DNA from: an uncultured Collinsella sp.
Lineage (GTDB): Bacteria > Actinomycetota > Coriobacteriia > Coriobacteriales > Coriobacteriaceae
Length of the DNA: 64,000 bases
Assembly (NCBI GenBank): GCA_900540845.1
Contig: UQHS01000009.1
Span: forward strand, 23,047 to 87,046
Direction: 5' to 3'
Numbering within the stretch: the stretch's first letter is position 1; the number at the start of each line of letters is the position of its first letter. The translations under genes and the position numbers were made by a program. Under the pieces are notes generated by a model. That model searched no databases. It was not told the origin of the DNA and worked only from the letters and a program-made list of their open reading frames with translations. This document shows positions 24,626 through 33,934 of the stretch, in pieces.

Positions 24626-25432
24626 ATGGCATACCGTATATTGGGCGACGTCCACACGCACACAATCAGCTCGCGTCATGCCTATTCGACCATCCAGGAG
24701 AATGTCCGCGCCGCGGCCGAGGCGGGTCTCGAGGTCTTGGGCTCTACCGACCATCTGAGCTGCATGCTCTTCCCCGAGCAGCACTTGCGGAACTTCCAGC
24801 ATTTTCTCAATACCGTTATCTGGCCGCGCACATGGGATGGCGTGACGCTCCTGCGCGGGTGTGAGGCCGACATTGTGGGGCTCGACGGCTCCCTGTTTGG
24901 CCAGGACATCGTGTGCACGCATTCCATCACGGGCCATGCCCTGCGACGCGAGAGCACGCTGTTCGATCGCGTAGTGGAGTCTTGCGATTACGTGATCGCA
25001 AGCGTGCATAACCCCGAGATCGCTGACGGCGCGTCCATGGGGGAGATCACCGACATGTATGTGGCGGCGCTCGAGCATCCGCGCGTGTTCATCTTGGGCC
25101 ATACGGGGCGAAGCGGTTTGCCCTACGACCTCGACACGGTGATCGCCTGCGCCAAGGAGCACCATAAGCTCATCGAGATCAACGAGCATTCGCTGCAGAG
25201 CTCGGGGGCGCATCATCAGCGGTGCCGGGAGATCGCCGAGAAATGCGCGGAGCTGGGGGTTGGAATCACGGTGTCCTCCGATGCCCATATCGCGCCGCAA
25301 ATCGGCATGTTCGACGCCGCGACGCGCATGCTTGAGGAGATCCATTTCCCCGAGGAGCTCATCATGAATCGCGGGCGCGAGCCGTTCCTGTGTGAGCTCG
25401 CGGCTTCGGGCGTATGCGCTGAGCTGCACTAA
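24626..25432 (+). CDS. PHP-domain phosphatase (YcdX-like)
   Basis: A 268-aa cytosolic metal-dependent phosphoesterase. The PHP motifs are present: DVHTHTISS near the N-terminus, STDHLS, the GCEADI strand, IASVHNP, LGHTGR, EINEHS and the closing SSDAHI. This set matches the trinuclear-metal YcdX branch rather than histidinol-phosphate phosphatase or the DNA polymerase PHP domain. AAGGAAGGCGG precedes ATG; TATCAT at about 24584-24589 may be the -10. It stands alone between the aminotransferase and lipase genes; substrate unknown. Confidence 0.85.
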   Translation: MAYRILGDVHTHTISSRHAYSTIQENVRAAAEAGLEVLGSTDHLSCMLFPEQHLRNFQHFLNTVIWPRTWDGVTLLRGCEADIVGLDGSLFGQDIVCTHSITGHALRRESTLFDRVVESCDYVIASVHNPEIADGASMGEITDMYVAALEHPRVFILGHTGRSGLPYDLDTVIACAKEHHKLIEINEHSLQSSGAHHQRCREIAEKCAELGVGITVSSDAHIAPQIGMFDAATRMLEEIHFPEELIMNRGREPFLCELAASGVCAELH

Positions 25433-25441
25433 ATTCCAAAC

Positions 25442-25463
25442 ACCCTCACGATTTCGTAAGGGT
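25442..25463 (+). terminator. Short hairpin after the PHP gene
   Basis: ACCCT-ACGA pairs with TCGT-AGGGT, with one unpaired base on each side and a 2-nt loop, followed by TTCGTC. It is a weak candidate terminator 10 bases after the stop codon. Confidence 0.45.
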
Positions 25464-25536
25464 TTCGTCACAATTCCCGTCGGCCTACCTGTTATTCTGA
25501 GCGGCATGGAAAAGGCGCGACGAGAGGGGGCGTACC

Positions 25537-26898
25537 TTGAAAAAGCTGATGCGCCGTCTGCCCACCGCCATACTCTGCATCGTCGTCGCGGAGTCGTTTT
25601 TCGCTTCGGGTCGTTTGGCGGCGCGGTACATGCACGCGTTGACGGAGGACGATTCCTATGCGAACCCCGTGGTGCCTTCCGCCCATGCCGAGCAGGTATC
25701 TATCTTTTCCCGCATCGAGCGGGTGCTCACCTATACGAGCCTCGACGCGCCCGATGAAGGTGAGGCTCTCGCCCATGTCGTGTGGGACGATGCGTGGTTT
25801 GGCCAAGATGACACGGTCTACAATCACGAGCTCGCGAGGACGGCATCCGTTCTCGCCGCGCTCGCATATTCGGAGTCGGGCTATTACCAGTCTTCGGGAG
25901 ACCATCCGCCCTACATGGAAAACGCCTTGTCTGAGCTGGGTTTCTCTGAGGTTGACACCGAGGCGTATCGGTTTCGCAGCCAAGTGGTGGACGAGGTGCT
26001 CAACCTGGTGACGAGCGATACCGATGTGGTTGCCTACACGGTCGCGCGCAAGCGCGTATACGAGCACGGAGCCTCCGCCTCTTCGGGGGCTGCGGCTCAG
26101 GTTGAGGCCGAGGGTGTTCTCGGGGAAGGTGACGGCGCGGACGTGGCTTCCGCCCGCGATATCATCTTCGTGAGCGTGCGCGGAAGCTATGGCTCGGAAT
26201 GGCTGAGCAACCTCGACCTTTCGCGCGACGAGGGCGGCGACCATGGTGGGTACGTGCGCGCCGCGCATGAAATCGCGGAGCAATTGAGCACGTGGATCGC
26301 CTCATCGCGTCTGGACGGCGCGAACGTCTCGGTGCTGCTCGTCGGCCATAGTCGCGGTGGAGCGGTGGCCAATCTCGTCGCGGCGGAGCTCGACGATATG
26401 CGCGCCTCGGTGCCCACTTCGATTGACCAGGTGTATGCGTACACGTTCGCATCGCCTGCGACGACGCTCAACCCCGAAGCCCGCGATGCGCGTTACGACA
26501 ACATCTTCAACATCGCAAATCCGGCCGATATCATGCCGAGCCTGCCCTTGCGCTCGTGGGGATACGAGCGCTACGGCATCGACCTTGAGCTGCCGATCGA
26601 CGGCAGCGCGGGTTTTGACGATTTGGATGCCCGGATGCGTGCCATGTACGAGGACACGGTGGGCGTGGCGTGCGCCGCCGACGGAAGCGACGCTCATGTG
26701 GTCGAGGCGGTCGTGTCCGATATCGCCTCGCAGATCTCCTCGGTCGAGGAGCTCGTGACGCCGCAGGGCGCCCTGGAGGTCGTGCGGTCGCTCGCCTTGC
26801 ACGTGAACCCCGTGCGGATCTTGTATAGCCATTATCCGAGTACGTACATCAGCTGGATGCAGGTGCTTGACGAGGCCGACGTGCAGCGCTGCGTGTAG
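25537..26898 (+). CDS. Class-3-type lipase/esterase, alpha/beta hydrolase fold
   Basis: A 453-aa protein with an N-terminal signal-like helix (KKLMRRLPTAILCIVVAESF), so it is probably exported or anchored. The nucleophile elbow LVGHSRGGAVANL fits lipase class 3 (Ser in GHSRG). The following YAYTFASPATTLN contains the expected aspartate-region strand, and NPADIMPSLP is also typical. The TTG start at 25537 is preferred, as GAGAGGGGG lies upstream and the basic N-terminus begins there. It is likely to act outside the membrane on lipids or esters. The catalytic His is probably in the C-terminal YSHYPSTYIS. Confidence 0.8.
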   Translation: MKKLMRRLPTAILCIVVAESFFASGRLAARYMHALTEDDSYANPVVPSAHAEQVSIFSRIERVLTYTSLDAPDEGEALAHVVWDDAWFGQDDTVYNHELARTASVLAALAYSESGYYQSSGDHPPYMENALSELGFSEVDTEAYRFRSQVVDEVLNLVTSDTDVVAYTVARKRVYEHGASASSGAAAQVEAEGVLGEGDGADVASARDIIFVSVRGSYGSEWLSNLDLSRDEGGDHGGYVRAAHEIAEQLSTWIASSRLDGANVSVLLVGHSRGGAVANLVAAELDDMRASVPTSIDQVYAYTFASPATTLNPEARDARYDNIFNIANPADIMPSLPLRSWGYERYGIDLELPIDGSAGFDDLDARMRAMYEDTVGVACAADGSDAHVVEAVVSDIASQISSVEELVTPQGALEVVRSLALHVNPVRILYSHYPSTYISWMQVLDEADVQRCV

Positions 26899-26966
26899 CA
26901 CGGAGTTTGAGGTTTGGCTACGGGCGGCGGCGCAGTGCAGGGCAGCGGAGCGTTGTGGATCCCCGA

Positions 26967-28232
26967 TTACGGGCAGCGGCGCAGCGCCGCGATCATCTCT
27001 GTATGCGAGGTGTGCGGGAAAAGGTCTACGGGCACAAGAGTCGTCACGTCGTAGCCCTCATGCGCAAACAGCTCGAGGTCGCGCGCCTGCGTTGTGGGGT
27101 TGCAGCTGATGTAGACGACGGTGCGCGGTCCCAGGGTCGCCGCCGCGCGAATGAATTCCGGCGTGGACCCGGCGCGCGGGGGATCCATGATGAGGATGTC
27201 GACCGTCTCGTTTGCCTCTGCGGCTTCGAGCATGTACTCAGTGGCATCGCGCGCGATGAAGCGAGAGACGGAGTCGAGGCCGTTGAGGGCCGCGTTGCGC
27301 TTGGCGTCGCGGATGCCCTCGGCGTTGCGCTCCACACCGATGAGGTCGATGTCGATGCCGGCCTCGCGCGCCTTCGCCGCGGCGCATAGCCCAATCGTGC
27401 CGCTGCCGCAGTATGTGTCGAGTAGCACGTCGTTGCTTCGAAGTTCGGCGGCTTCGATGGCGCGGGCGTAGAGCACCTCGGTTTGCTCGGGGTTGACCTG
27501 GTAAAACGAAACGGGGGAGATCTCGAACGTGCACCCGAGCAGCTGATCGCGCATACGGTCGCGGCCGGCGATGATGCTCGTCTCGCCGCCGAGGATGGCG
27601 TTGGTGACGCGCGGGTTGACGTTGTGGGCAACGGTGACGATCTTGGGGTGCGCCTGCATGAGGCGATGCGCGAGCTCATCGAGGTGGGCGACGTCGCGGC
27701 CGCGCGTTACCAGGGTGATCATGCACTCGCCCGTGCGCCATCCGGTGCGAAGGATCGCGTAGCGCAGCTCTCCGCGCCGGCGGTCTTCGTCGTAGGCCGG
27801 GATGCCGAGCTCCGTCGCGAAGGATGCAACCTCGTTGAGGATTTCGCGTGCTCCCGGGGCCTCCACGGCGCAGGTGGGACATGCGACGATATCGTGCGTG
27901 CCGCGTGCGAAAAAGCCCCCGACGACCTCGCCCTCGGGGCCGGGTGCAAACGGCGTCGCCGCCTTGTGGCGAAACCCGCGCGGGGAGCGCGTGGGTGTGC
28001 AGGTCTCGATGGCTGACGCGCCGGCGCCGACGGCGTGCGTACCCATGCCGACGACGGCCTCAACCGCGACATCCCAGCCAAAACGTTCGATAAGGGGCGT
28101 GTAGAGCTCGACCATGGCGGCGTGCTTGCGTGCAAGTTGCTTGCGATACGGCAGACCGAGCCACTCGCACCCTCCGCATTCATGCATGATGGGGCAGGGT
28201 GCTCCAGAGTCCTTTTTGAGTGCTTTGCGCAT
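26967..28232 (-). CDS. TrmA/RlmC/RlmD-family RNA m5U methyltransferase
   Basis: A 421-aa SAM-dependent uridine-C5 methyltransferase of the TrmA/RlmC/RlmD group. N-terminal Cys13, Cys19 and Cys22 (CPIMHECGGC) plus a later Cys form the 4Fe-4S site. DTYCGSGTIGL is the SAM motif, DPPRAG follows, the nucleophile is Cys in YISCNP, and SHTEMI carries the general-base Glu. There is no N-terminal TRAM domain, which RlmD usually has, so the 23S rRNA target (U747 or U1939) or tRNA U54 cannot be chosen. It is convergent with the lipase gene. Confidence 0.88.
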   Translation of the reverse strand: MRKALKKDSGAPCPIMHECGGCEWLGLPYRKQLARKHAAMVELYTPLIERFGWDVAVEAVVGMGTHAVGAGASAIETCTPTRSPRGFRHKAATPFAPGPEGEVVGGFFARGTHDIVACPTCAVEAPGAREILNEVASFATELGIPAYDEDRRRGELRYAILRTGWRTGECMITLVTRGRDVAHLDELAHRLMQAHPKIVTVAHNVNPRVTNAILGGETSIIAGRDRMRDQLLGCTFEISPVSFYQVNPEQTEVLYARAIEAAELRSNDVLLDTYCGSGTIGLCAAAKAREAGIDIDLIGVERNAEGIRDAKRNAALNGLDSVSRFIARDATEYMLEAAEANETVDILIMDPPRAGSTPEFIRAAATLGPRTVVYISCNPTTQARDLELFAHEGYDVTTLVPVDLFPHTSHTEMIAALRRCP

Positions 28233-28252
28233 GACGAGATCCGTTCGGAAGC

Positions 28253-28330
28253 ATGTATAAAATGGGGACAGTCCCCAAATTACACATTGCCCACAATGTG
28301 CAACAGGGGGACAGTCCCCATTTTACACAT
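28253..28330 (+). repeat. 78-bp palindromic repeat with GGGGACAGTCCCC cores
   Basis: Arms 28253-28276 and 28307-28330 are inverted copies (24 bp, two or three mismatches), each holding GGGGACAGTCCCC. Between them is CACATTG/CAATGTG. The GGGGACAGTCCCC core is a motif I associate with REP-like sequences mobilised by RAYT transposases in other bacteria. No transposase is nearby. Confidence 0.65.
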
Positions 28331-28376
28331 CCGGCTACGTGGGCCTGTAACAGAGCGGCAATCTTGGGGACATCCC

Positions 28377-28434
28377 TTGCACTCCATCAAACTAAAGTGT
28401 TATTCTTCCAACCGTCGACCACGACACTTTAGTT
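28377..28434 (+). promoter_or_regulatory. Promoter with flanking inverted-repeat operator, amino-acid ABC operon
   Basis: TTGCAC (28377-28382) with an 18-bp gap and TATTCT (28401-28406) form a plausible promoter. A perfect 11-bp inverted repeat has one half, AACTAAAGTGT (28390-28400), inside the spacer and the other, ACACTTTAGTT (28424-28434), after the expected transcription start. This is a good layout for repression of the binding-protein gene 31 bp downstream. Confidence 0.5.
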
Positions 28435-28465
28435 AAGTAAAGTATTTACAGGAGAGAGGTCAACC

Positions 28466-29431
28466 ATGAACACCAAGCTGCAGAACGCAACCCGCGCCGC
28501 CACCGATGCTCCCGTCGCCGCCGAGACCGCCGCGCCCGCATTCGGCGTCTCCGCTGCCCCCGTCCTTGCACGAGGGCTGACGCGCCGCACACTCGTAGCG
28601 GGCATGGCGACCGCCGTGCTCTCGCTCGCCCTGCTCGCGGGTTGCGGCGACGCGCAGGCCGCCAAGAGCGGCTCGGATGCAGGGTCCGCCACCAAGGCCG
28701 CTGCTGACACCTCCGCGACCGCCACGGGCAAGCTGATCGTCGGTTTCGACCAGGCCTATCCGCCCTACGGCTACGTGGGTGACGACGGCGAGTACACGGG
28801 CTTCGACCTCGACCTCGCCCAGGCCGTCGCGGAGAAGGAGGGCTGGGACATCGAGCTCGAACCCATCGACTGGGACGCCAAGGATGCGCTCCTCAACTCC
28901 GGCGCCATCAACTGCATCTGGAACGGGTTCACCATGGAGGGGCGTGAGAACGACTACACCTTCTCCGACCCGTACATGCTCAACGCTCAGGTTGTCGTCG
29001 TGCGCGCCGATAGCGGGATCGAGGACGCCGACGGCCTGGCGGGCAAGACCGTGGTGACGCAGGTCGACTCCGCTGCCGAGGAGATCCTCAAGGGCGATGC
29101 CGCCGACCTCTCGGCAACGTTCGCCACGCTCGACACGATTGGCGAGTACAACACGGCGTTCATGCAGCTCGAGTCCGGTGCCGTCGACGCCGTCGCCTGC
29201 GACCTCTCCATCGCGCAGTACCAGATGGCCGCCAAGCCCGACGCCTACGTCATGCTCGACGAGTATCTCTCCGAGGAGAACTACGCGGTCGGCTTCAAGA
29301 AGGGCGACACCGCCACGGCCGATGCGGTGACCGCCGCGCTCAAGGCCCTGTATGAGGACGGCACGGTTGAGCAAATCGCCGCCAAGTACGCCGACCAGGG
29401 GTTGACGTTCGAGAATTGGCAGCTGAAGTAA
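28466..29431 (+). CDS. Polar amino acid ABC transporter, substrate-binding lipoprotein
   Basis: A 321-aa lipoprotein. A long N-terminal tail precedes a twin-arginine-like TRRTLVAG and a hydrophobic stretch with lipobox LLAGCG, then a type-2 periplasmic-binding domain: LIVGFDQAYPPYGYVG, DLDLAQAVAEKEGWDIELEP, CIWNGFTM and the C-terminal ENYAVGFKKGD. It captures a polar amino acid, possibly glutamine or arginine, and delivers it to the permease. GGAGAGAGG precedes the ATG. It is the first gene of the binding-protein, permease and ATPase cluster, with a candidate operator upstream. Unlike the broken homologue at 12.5-15.8 kb, it is intact. Confidence 0.93.
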   Translation: MNTKLQNATRAATDAPVAAETAAPAFGVSAAPVLARGLTRRTLVAGMATAVLSLALLAGCGDAQAAKSGSDAGSATKAAADTSATATGKLIVGFDQAYPPYGYVGDDGEYTGFDLDLAQAVAEKEGWDIELEPIDWDAKDALLNSGAINCIWNGFTMEGRENDYTFSDPYMLNAQVVVVRADSGIEDADGLAGKTVVTQVDSAAEEILKGDAADLSATFATLDTIGEYNTAFMQLESGAVDAVACDLSIAQYQMAAKPDAYVMLDEYLSEENYAVGFKKGDTATADAVTAALKALYEDGTVEQIAAKYADQGLTFENWQLK

Positions 29432-29617
29432 ACAAAGCACGGAGCCGTCCTCCCAAAGGCCCCGCTTCCGACCGAGCTCATAGGTCAGCGCGCACCGATG
29501 CGCCGCGCCTGTGCGCCCGGTCGGATCGGGGCGTTTGGGGCTGGCTTCATGGTAGGGTTGGAGGGCGCCCGCCGAGCGGCGGGTCGTTCACACTGCGGGA
29601 ATAGACCAGGAGACATC

Positions 29618-30271
29618 TTGGAAATCACCACCATGGCCCAAATGCTCGGCGAGGGCTTTCTAACGAGTTTGCAGATCTTCGCGTTGACGCTCATCGGGGC
29701 GCTGCCGCTCGGCGTCGTCGTCGTGCTGCTGCGCACGAGCCGCTTCGCCTTGGTTCGGGGAGTGACGCGCATATACATCTCCGTGATGCGCGGCACCCCG
29801 CTTATGCTGCAGATGTTTGCCATCTACTTCATGCCGTTCTACGTTTTCGGCATCCAGCTGACGCCGCATTCCAAGTGGCAGGCGACCATCGTGGCCTTCA
29901 TCATCAACTACGCGGCGTATTTTGCCGAGATCTACCGCAGCGGCCTACAGTCGATTCCGCGCGGCCAGTACGAGGCGGCTGAGGTGCTGGGGTATTCCAA
30001 GCCCCAAACCTTTCTCTACATCGTGTTGCCGCAGGTAGTGAAGCGCATCATGCCGGCAATCGGCAACGAGGTCATCACGCTCGTCAAGGATACATCGCTG
30101 GCGTTTGCGATCGGCGTCGGCGAGATGTTCTCGACGGCGAAGGCGCTGGTGGCATCGCAGGTGAGCATGATTCCCTTCGCCATGGCGGCGGCGATTTACT
30201 GGGTCTTCAATTTCGCCGTTGAGCTGATGCTGGGACGCATCGAGAAGATGCTTTCGTACTATCACGATTAG
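29618..30271 (+). CDS. Polar amino acid ABC transporter, permease
   Basis: 217 aa from TTG 29618 (CAGGAGA upstream; ATG 29633 is the alternative). It is a HisM/GlnP-type permease with about five helices. The EAA-loop motif EAAEVLGYSKPQTFLYIVLP contacts the ATPase, and RGTPLMLQMF is typical of the family. A longer 5' open frame has no ribosome site. It probably forms a homodimer with two copies of the ATPase encoded next. The 186-bp gap after the binding-protein gene shows no clear terminator. Confidence 0.93.
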   Translation: MEITTMAQMLGEGFLTSLQIFALTLIGALPLGVVVVLLRTSRFALVRGVTRIYISVMRGTPLMLQMFAIYFMPFYVFGIQLTPHSKWQATIVAFIINYAAYFAEIYRSGLQSIPRGQYEAAEVLGYSKPQTFLYIVLPQVVKRIMPAIGNEVITLVKDTSLAFAIGVGEMFSTAKALVASQVSMIPFAMAAAIYWVFNFAVELMLGRIEKMLSYYHD

Positions 30272-30370
30272 TGCCCGCACGTTGTTCGTTCGCCCCGGTC
30301 CATTCGCCCCCGGCGCCAACAGCGCAATGTCAGGCGCGAGGGGCGAGACCTATTGTTTTGGGAGTCAACT

Positions 30371-31132
30371 ATGGCAGTTGTGTCAATACAAGATGCGCGC
30401 AAGGCGTTTGGTGGCACCGAGGTGCTGCGCGGCATTTCACTCGAGGTCGGGCGCGGCGAGGTCGTGGCGGTTATCGGCCCGTCTGGCGGCGGCAAGTCGA
30501 CGTTGCTGCGCTGCATGACGCTGCTCGAGACGCTTGACAGCGGCAGCCTCGCATACGGCGACGTGGTCGTGGCGCGGCAAAACGCCACGGGTGAGGCGGT
30601 GTACGAGAAGGGCGACGCCGCCAAGCGTGCGCGCAGCCGGTTTGGCCTGGTGTTTCAGAACTACAACCTCTTTCCGCACTATACGGTGATGCGCAACATC
30701 ACGGACGCGCCGCTGCGCGTGCAAAAGCGTCAGCCGGCCGACGTCGCCAAGCGCGCCCGCGAACTCATCGTCAAGATGGGGCTCGAGGGCTGCGAGGACA
30801 AGGTGCCCTGTCAGCTTTCGGGCGGGCAGCAGCAGCGCGTGAGCATTGCCCGTGCGCTGGCGATGGATCCCGAAATCCTGTATTTCGATGAGCCCACCAG
30901 CGCTTTGGACCCCGAACTCACCTCCGAGGTCCTGCGCGTGATCAAGGGTCTTGCCGCCGAGCAGATGACGATGGTCGTCGTGACTCACGAGATGAACTTC
31001 GCCCGTGAGGTCGCCGACCGCGTGGTATTCATGGACGGCGGCGTCATTGTGGAGCAGGGTCCGGCCGAGCAGGTGATCGGTAACCCGCGCGAGGAGCGAA
31101 CGCGCGCCTTCCTCTCCCGCGTGGGCGATTGA
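30371..31132 (+). CDS. Polar amino acid ABC transporter, ATPase
   Basis: A 253-aa GlnQ/HisP-type ATPase. Walker A is GPSGGGKST, the Q-loop lies at FQNYNLFPHYTV, the signature is LSGGQQQR, Walker B is ILYFDEPTSALD, and the switch His is in VVTHEM. It powers import through the adjacent permease. ATG 30371 has GGGAG just upstream; TTG 30353 is unlikely. The gene ends the transporter cluster, and an unrelated large hypothetical gene follows after 124 bp. Confidence 0.96.
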   Translation: MAVVSIQDARKAFGGTEVLRGISLEVGRGEVVAVIGPSGGGKSTLLRCMTLLETLDSGSLAYGDVVVARQNATGEAVYEKGDAAKRARSRFGLVFQNYNLFPHYTVMRNITDAPLRVQKRQPADVAKRARELIVKMGLEGCEDKVPCQLSGGQQQRVSIARALAMDPEILYFDEPTSALDPELTSEVLRVIKGLAAEQMTMVVVTHEMNFAREVADRVVFMDGGVIVEQGPAEQVIGNPREERTRAFLSRVGD

Positions 31133-31256
31133 TCCTCGGGTCGGCGATGCGCCGTTCTTCCGTTCGCGAGACGAGTGGGTTGCGTCCGTTCGCTTTGATA
31201 GGATGGAGTGAGCAGATACGCCAGCCCAAACGCGCGGGAGAACGGGAGCATGCGTT

Positions 31257-33653
31257 ATGTCGGATAAACTGGTCAAACTGCCCCTCTTCGCCAAATCGAA
31301 GCAGCTGAAGGAGTTGCCCGGTCAGGAGCGGGGCCGTGCGTTCATGATCACCCAGGCGATCAAGCCTCAGCCTGAGAAAAGCATGGGCTACATCGTCGAG
31401 AACATGGGGTCGCGCCAGGTGAAGATTCACGGCTGGCTCGCGCTCGGCGGTGCCGTGTACGCGTGCGACGAGCCACTTGCCGAGCGCCCCTCGCGTGAGG
31501 CGGACGCGGGTATGACCAAGGACGAGGAAGGCGACGTGTTCTTCTACATCCGCCCCGAGGAAAAGGTGGTCAAGGTCGCGCACTTCTCTCAGCGCCCCAA
31601 GGATTTCAAGTTCACCGTCACCACATCCATGTCGAACATGGGCGCCTATGGCACGGGCGCGTACGACATCGACGAGATGGGCGCTGCGTGTTTCGTGCTG
31701 TATCACGTCCTGCCTCAGGAGCGCGGCGACACCAGCCCCTTGATGACCGTCGGCGACATTCTCGACGGCATGGTGGGGTCATCGTATCCCGACGCCCTCG
31801 ATGAGCTCGTGTATCGTGGCAGGCGCGAGGGGGCGAGTGACTTCGAGCGCTTCGCGTCGCGGTCGCTTATGGAGGCCGGCGCCGAGGACGTCCGTCCCAT
31901 CGCCGCGGCCCACAGCGTCGATTTGCGGAGGCTCTCGTCAACGGGCCTCTTCTGGACGGGGTGTGACAAGCGCGAGCTCACGCCGCGGCAGGTCGATACG
32001 CTGCAGGCGGTGGAGGGCGCGCTCAACCGCCTTGTGTTCATGGAACACTACCTGGGCAAGGATTCATCGCCCATGGTGGGTTCCGTCAGCGAGCGGGAGT
32101 GCGAGCACGCCGCCTTGGAGTCGCTGAGCTCGTTTGCCTCTGTTGCCGCCGGCGCGATTCGGGCGAGCGACCGTCAGAACGATTTCTTCAACCTGCTGGG
32201 CACGCAGGCCGCGCGGGGAGGCGAGTGGGACGTCCGCACGAGGTTCGCGGCTGCCGCCGAGGGCCTGCGCGCGCCGTTTGGCTTCGATTACCTGTTCGAC
32301 TGCGATGCCTCGTCGGGCGTGTTCTCCATTGGTGTGACGGTTCCCGTGGCCAGCGCGTTTCCGGCTTCCGGCGGGCCTGGTGCGCGCAACGATGCCCGTA
32401 CCGCGTATTTGCTGCGTTTGAGCATGACGCTGGCGGCTATTGCGTTTGGCTCCAGCGTAGGGATGGTGCGCGCGATCGTCACCGTCCATGAGCGCAGCCT
32501 CGACGGCCCGTGCATCGCTTCGATGGCGTTTAGCCGCCAGCTGTTCACGATGGAGACCATGGCGCACATCAAGTCGGGCGCCATCCTCGAGTCGTCTTTG
32601 TCCGTGGATGACCTCATCGAGATGCTCTCGCTGCGCACGCTCAAGATGAAGATGGGCGAGGATGCCGAGCTGATGCCCGTCGAGCCCATCGATGCGGAGC
32701 TGCCCGATCGCTCGGTGAAGATGGCCGACGATATGCGCGAGCTCCCCGCGAACCTGGTCGAGCCCTTGCGCGCCGAGGTCGTCTCCGAGCTCGACATCTT
32801 CGATGTCGACGACGATCCCCTGCGCGACCGCTATCGCGAGCTGTGCGATAGGACCCAGGAGCAGGTCGCGCAAGGTGATGCCGCGGCCGGGTCGGCGACT
32901 GCGGAGCTCTCCGACATCATCGCCGCATACGACGCCGCCGACATGTTGCAGGAAGACTCCGGGCGCCCTCTGTATTGCTCGAACATGATCGCCCGCATCG
33001 CCGTGGGCCTGTTTGACGAGAATCCTTCCGCCCGGTACCGCAAAATTCCCGACACCGCATTCGACGCTCGGTCCCTGCTGTGTCGCCTCTATCGCGACCA
33101 GGGAAACTCTGAGGATGCGATTCGCCTGGGCGAGGAGCTCGTGCAGCTGGCGCCCACGTCGTTTTGTTCCTACCACACGCTCGCGTTGTCGTATCGCGAG
33201 GCGGGCCGCGACGCCGATGCCGCCCGCGTGATCCTCGACGGCATGCGCGTCGCCGTCGATCCCAACGACATCGCGTGCGGATACTATCGCCTGGGCTTCC
33301 TGTTTTGGCAGGGAGGCGACCCATCGCTTGGCCTCGCCTGCTACACCATGGTTGCGCACGACTCGTATTTCTACGGCGAGACGCAGTCTGAGATGCGCGA
33401 GCTCATGCAGGAGGCGCACCTGAGCCGTCCTCCGGCGCGCGACGAGGCCGTGGCGCTGCTTCGCGCGGAGGGCGTGCCCGTGGCGCCTGTCAGCCAGTTG
33501 AAGGATCGGGCGGCGATGGCGGCGATAGGCCTGGTGGATGCGGGCATTTTCAACGCCGCGACCTCGCTCGTGCATTTCTTGGCGTGGTTTGATGTGGCAC
33601 CCAACAGCTTTGATGTCCTGGCGTCGGTGCGCCGCTCGCTCATGCAGCAATAG
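31257..33653 (+). CDS. Unrecognised 798-aa protein with TPR-like C-terminal region
   Basis: I do not recognise this family. The protein is acidic, with no signal peptide or membrane helix, so it is probably cytosolic. Residues 1-170 look like a beta-rich domain (GYIVENMGSRQVKIHGWLAL). The middle (about 200-480) is mostly helical. The C-terminal third has alternating helices of TPR spacing (DQGNSEDAIRLGEELVQLAP, then SYREAGRDADAARVILDGM). GGGAG 8 bases before ATG supports the start. Codon use matches the chromosome. It follows the ABC operon but has no obvious functional link. A lineage-specific scaffold or regulator is possible. Confidence 0.7.
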   Translation: MSDKLVKLPLFAKSKQLKELPGQERGRAFMITQAIKPQPEKSMGYIVENMGSRQVKIHGWLALGGAVYACDEPLAERPSREADAGMTKDEEGDVFFYIRPEEKVVKVAHFSQRPKDFKFTVTTSMSNMGAYGTGAYDIDEMGAACFVLYHVLPQERGDTSPLMTVGDILDGMVGSSYPDALDELVYRGRREGASDFERFASRSLMEAGAEDVRPIAAAHSVDLRRLSSTGLFWTGCDKRELTPRQVDTLQAVEGALNRLVFMEHYLGKDSSPMVGSVSERECEHAALESLSSFASVAAGAIRASDRQNDFFNLLGTQAARGGEWDVRTRFAAAAEGLRAPFGFDYLFDCDASSGVFSIGVTVPVASAFPASGGPGARNDARTAYLLRLSMTLAAIAFGSSVGMVRAIVTVHERSLDGPCIASMAFSRQLFTMETMAHIKSGAILESSLSVDDLIEMLSLRTLKMKMGEDAELMPVEPIDAELPDRSVKMADDMRELPANLVEPLRAEVVSELDIFDVDDDPLRDRYRELCDRTQEQVAQGDAAAGSATAELSDIIAAYDAADMLQEDSGRPLYCSNMIARIAVGLFDENPSARYRKIPDTAFDARSLLCRLYRDQGNSEDAIRLGEELVQLAPTSFCSYHTLALSYREAGRDADAARVILDGMRVAVDPNDIACGYYRLGFLFWQGGDPSLGLACYTMVAHDSYFYGETQSEMRELMQEAHLSRPPARDEAVALLRAEGVPVAPVSQLKDRAAMAAIGLVDAGIFNAATSLVHFLAWFDVAPNSFDVLASVRRSLMQQ

Positions 33654-33934
33654 GATCGTCCTCCGTTGCGCGCGCCATCGCCCTTCCGTTGCGCGCCCCC
33701 ATCACCCTTTCGTTCCGTAGTCCCGTTTCTCGCGCGGCGTCCGCGTTGCGCCCGGTTGGCGCCTTGTCTCGCCTAGCCCTTTACCGCGCCCGAGTGCACG
33801 CTGGGCGAAAGGCCGATGTATGCACCCGCAAAAGCGGGTAGGCTCATGCCATACGGCTGTCGTGCGGGGATGCACAGGGCACCTCGCACGCATTTTCAGC
33901 GCGGATACATCGCGCTGGGAAAGGGAGGTGTCCC

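Noticed and set aside
33780..33934. Possible riboswitch in the leader of the EF-G paralogue
   Set aside because: Contains small hairpins and a GCACAGGGCA phrase reminiscent of c-di-GMP-I riboswitches, but the rest of that consensus (the GGACGCAAAGCC and receptor loop parts) is missing.
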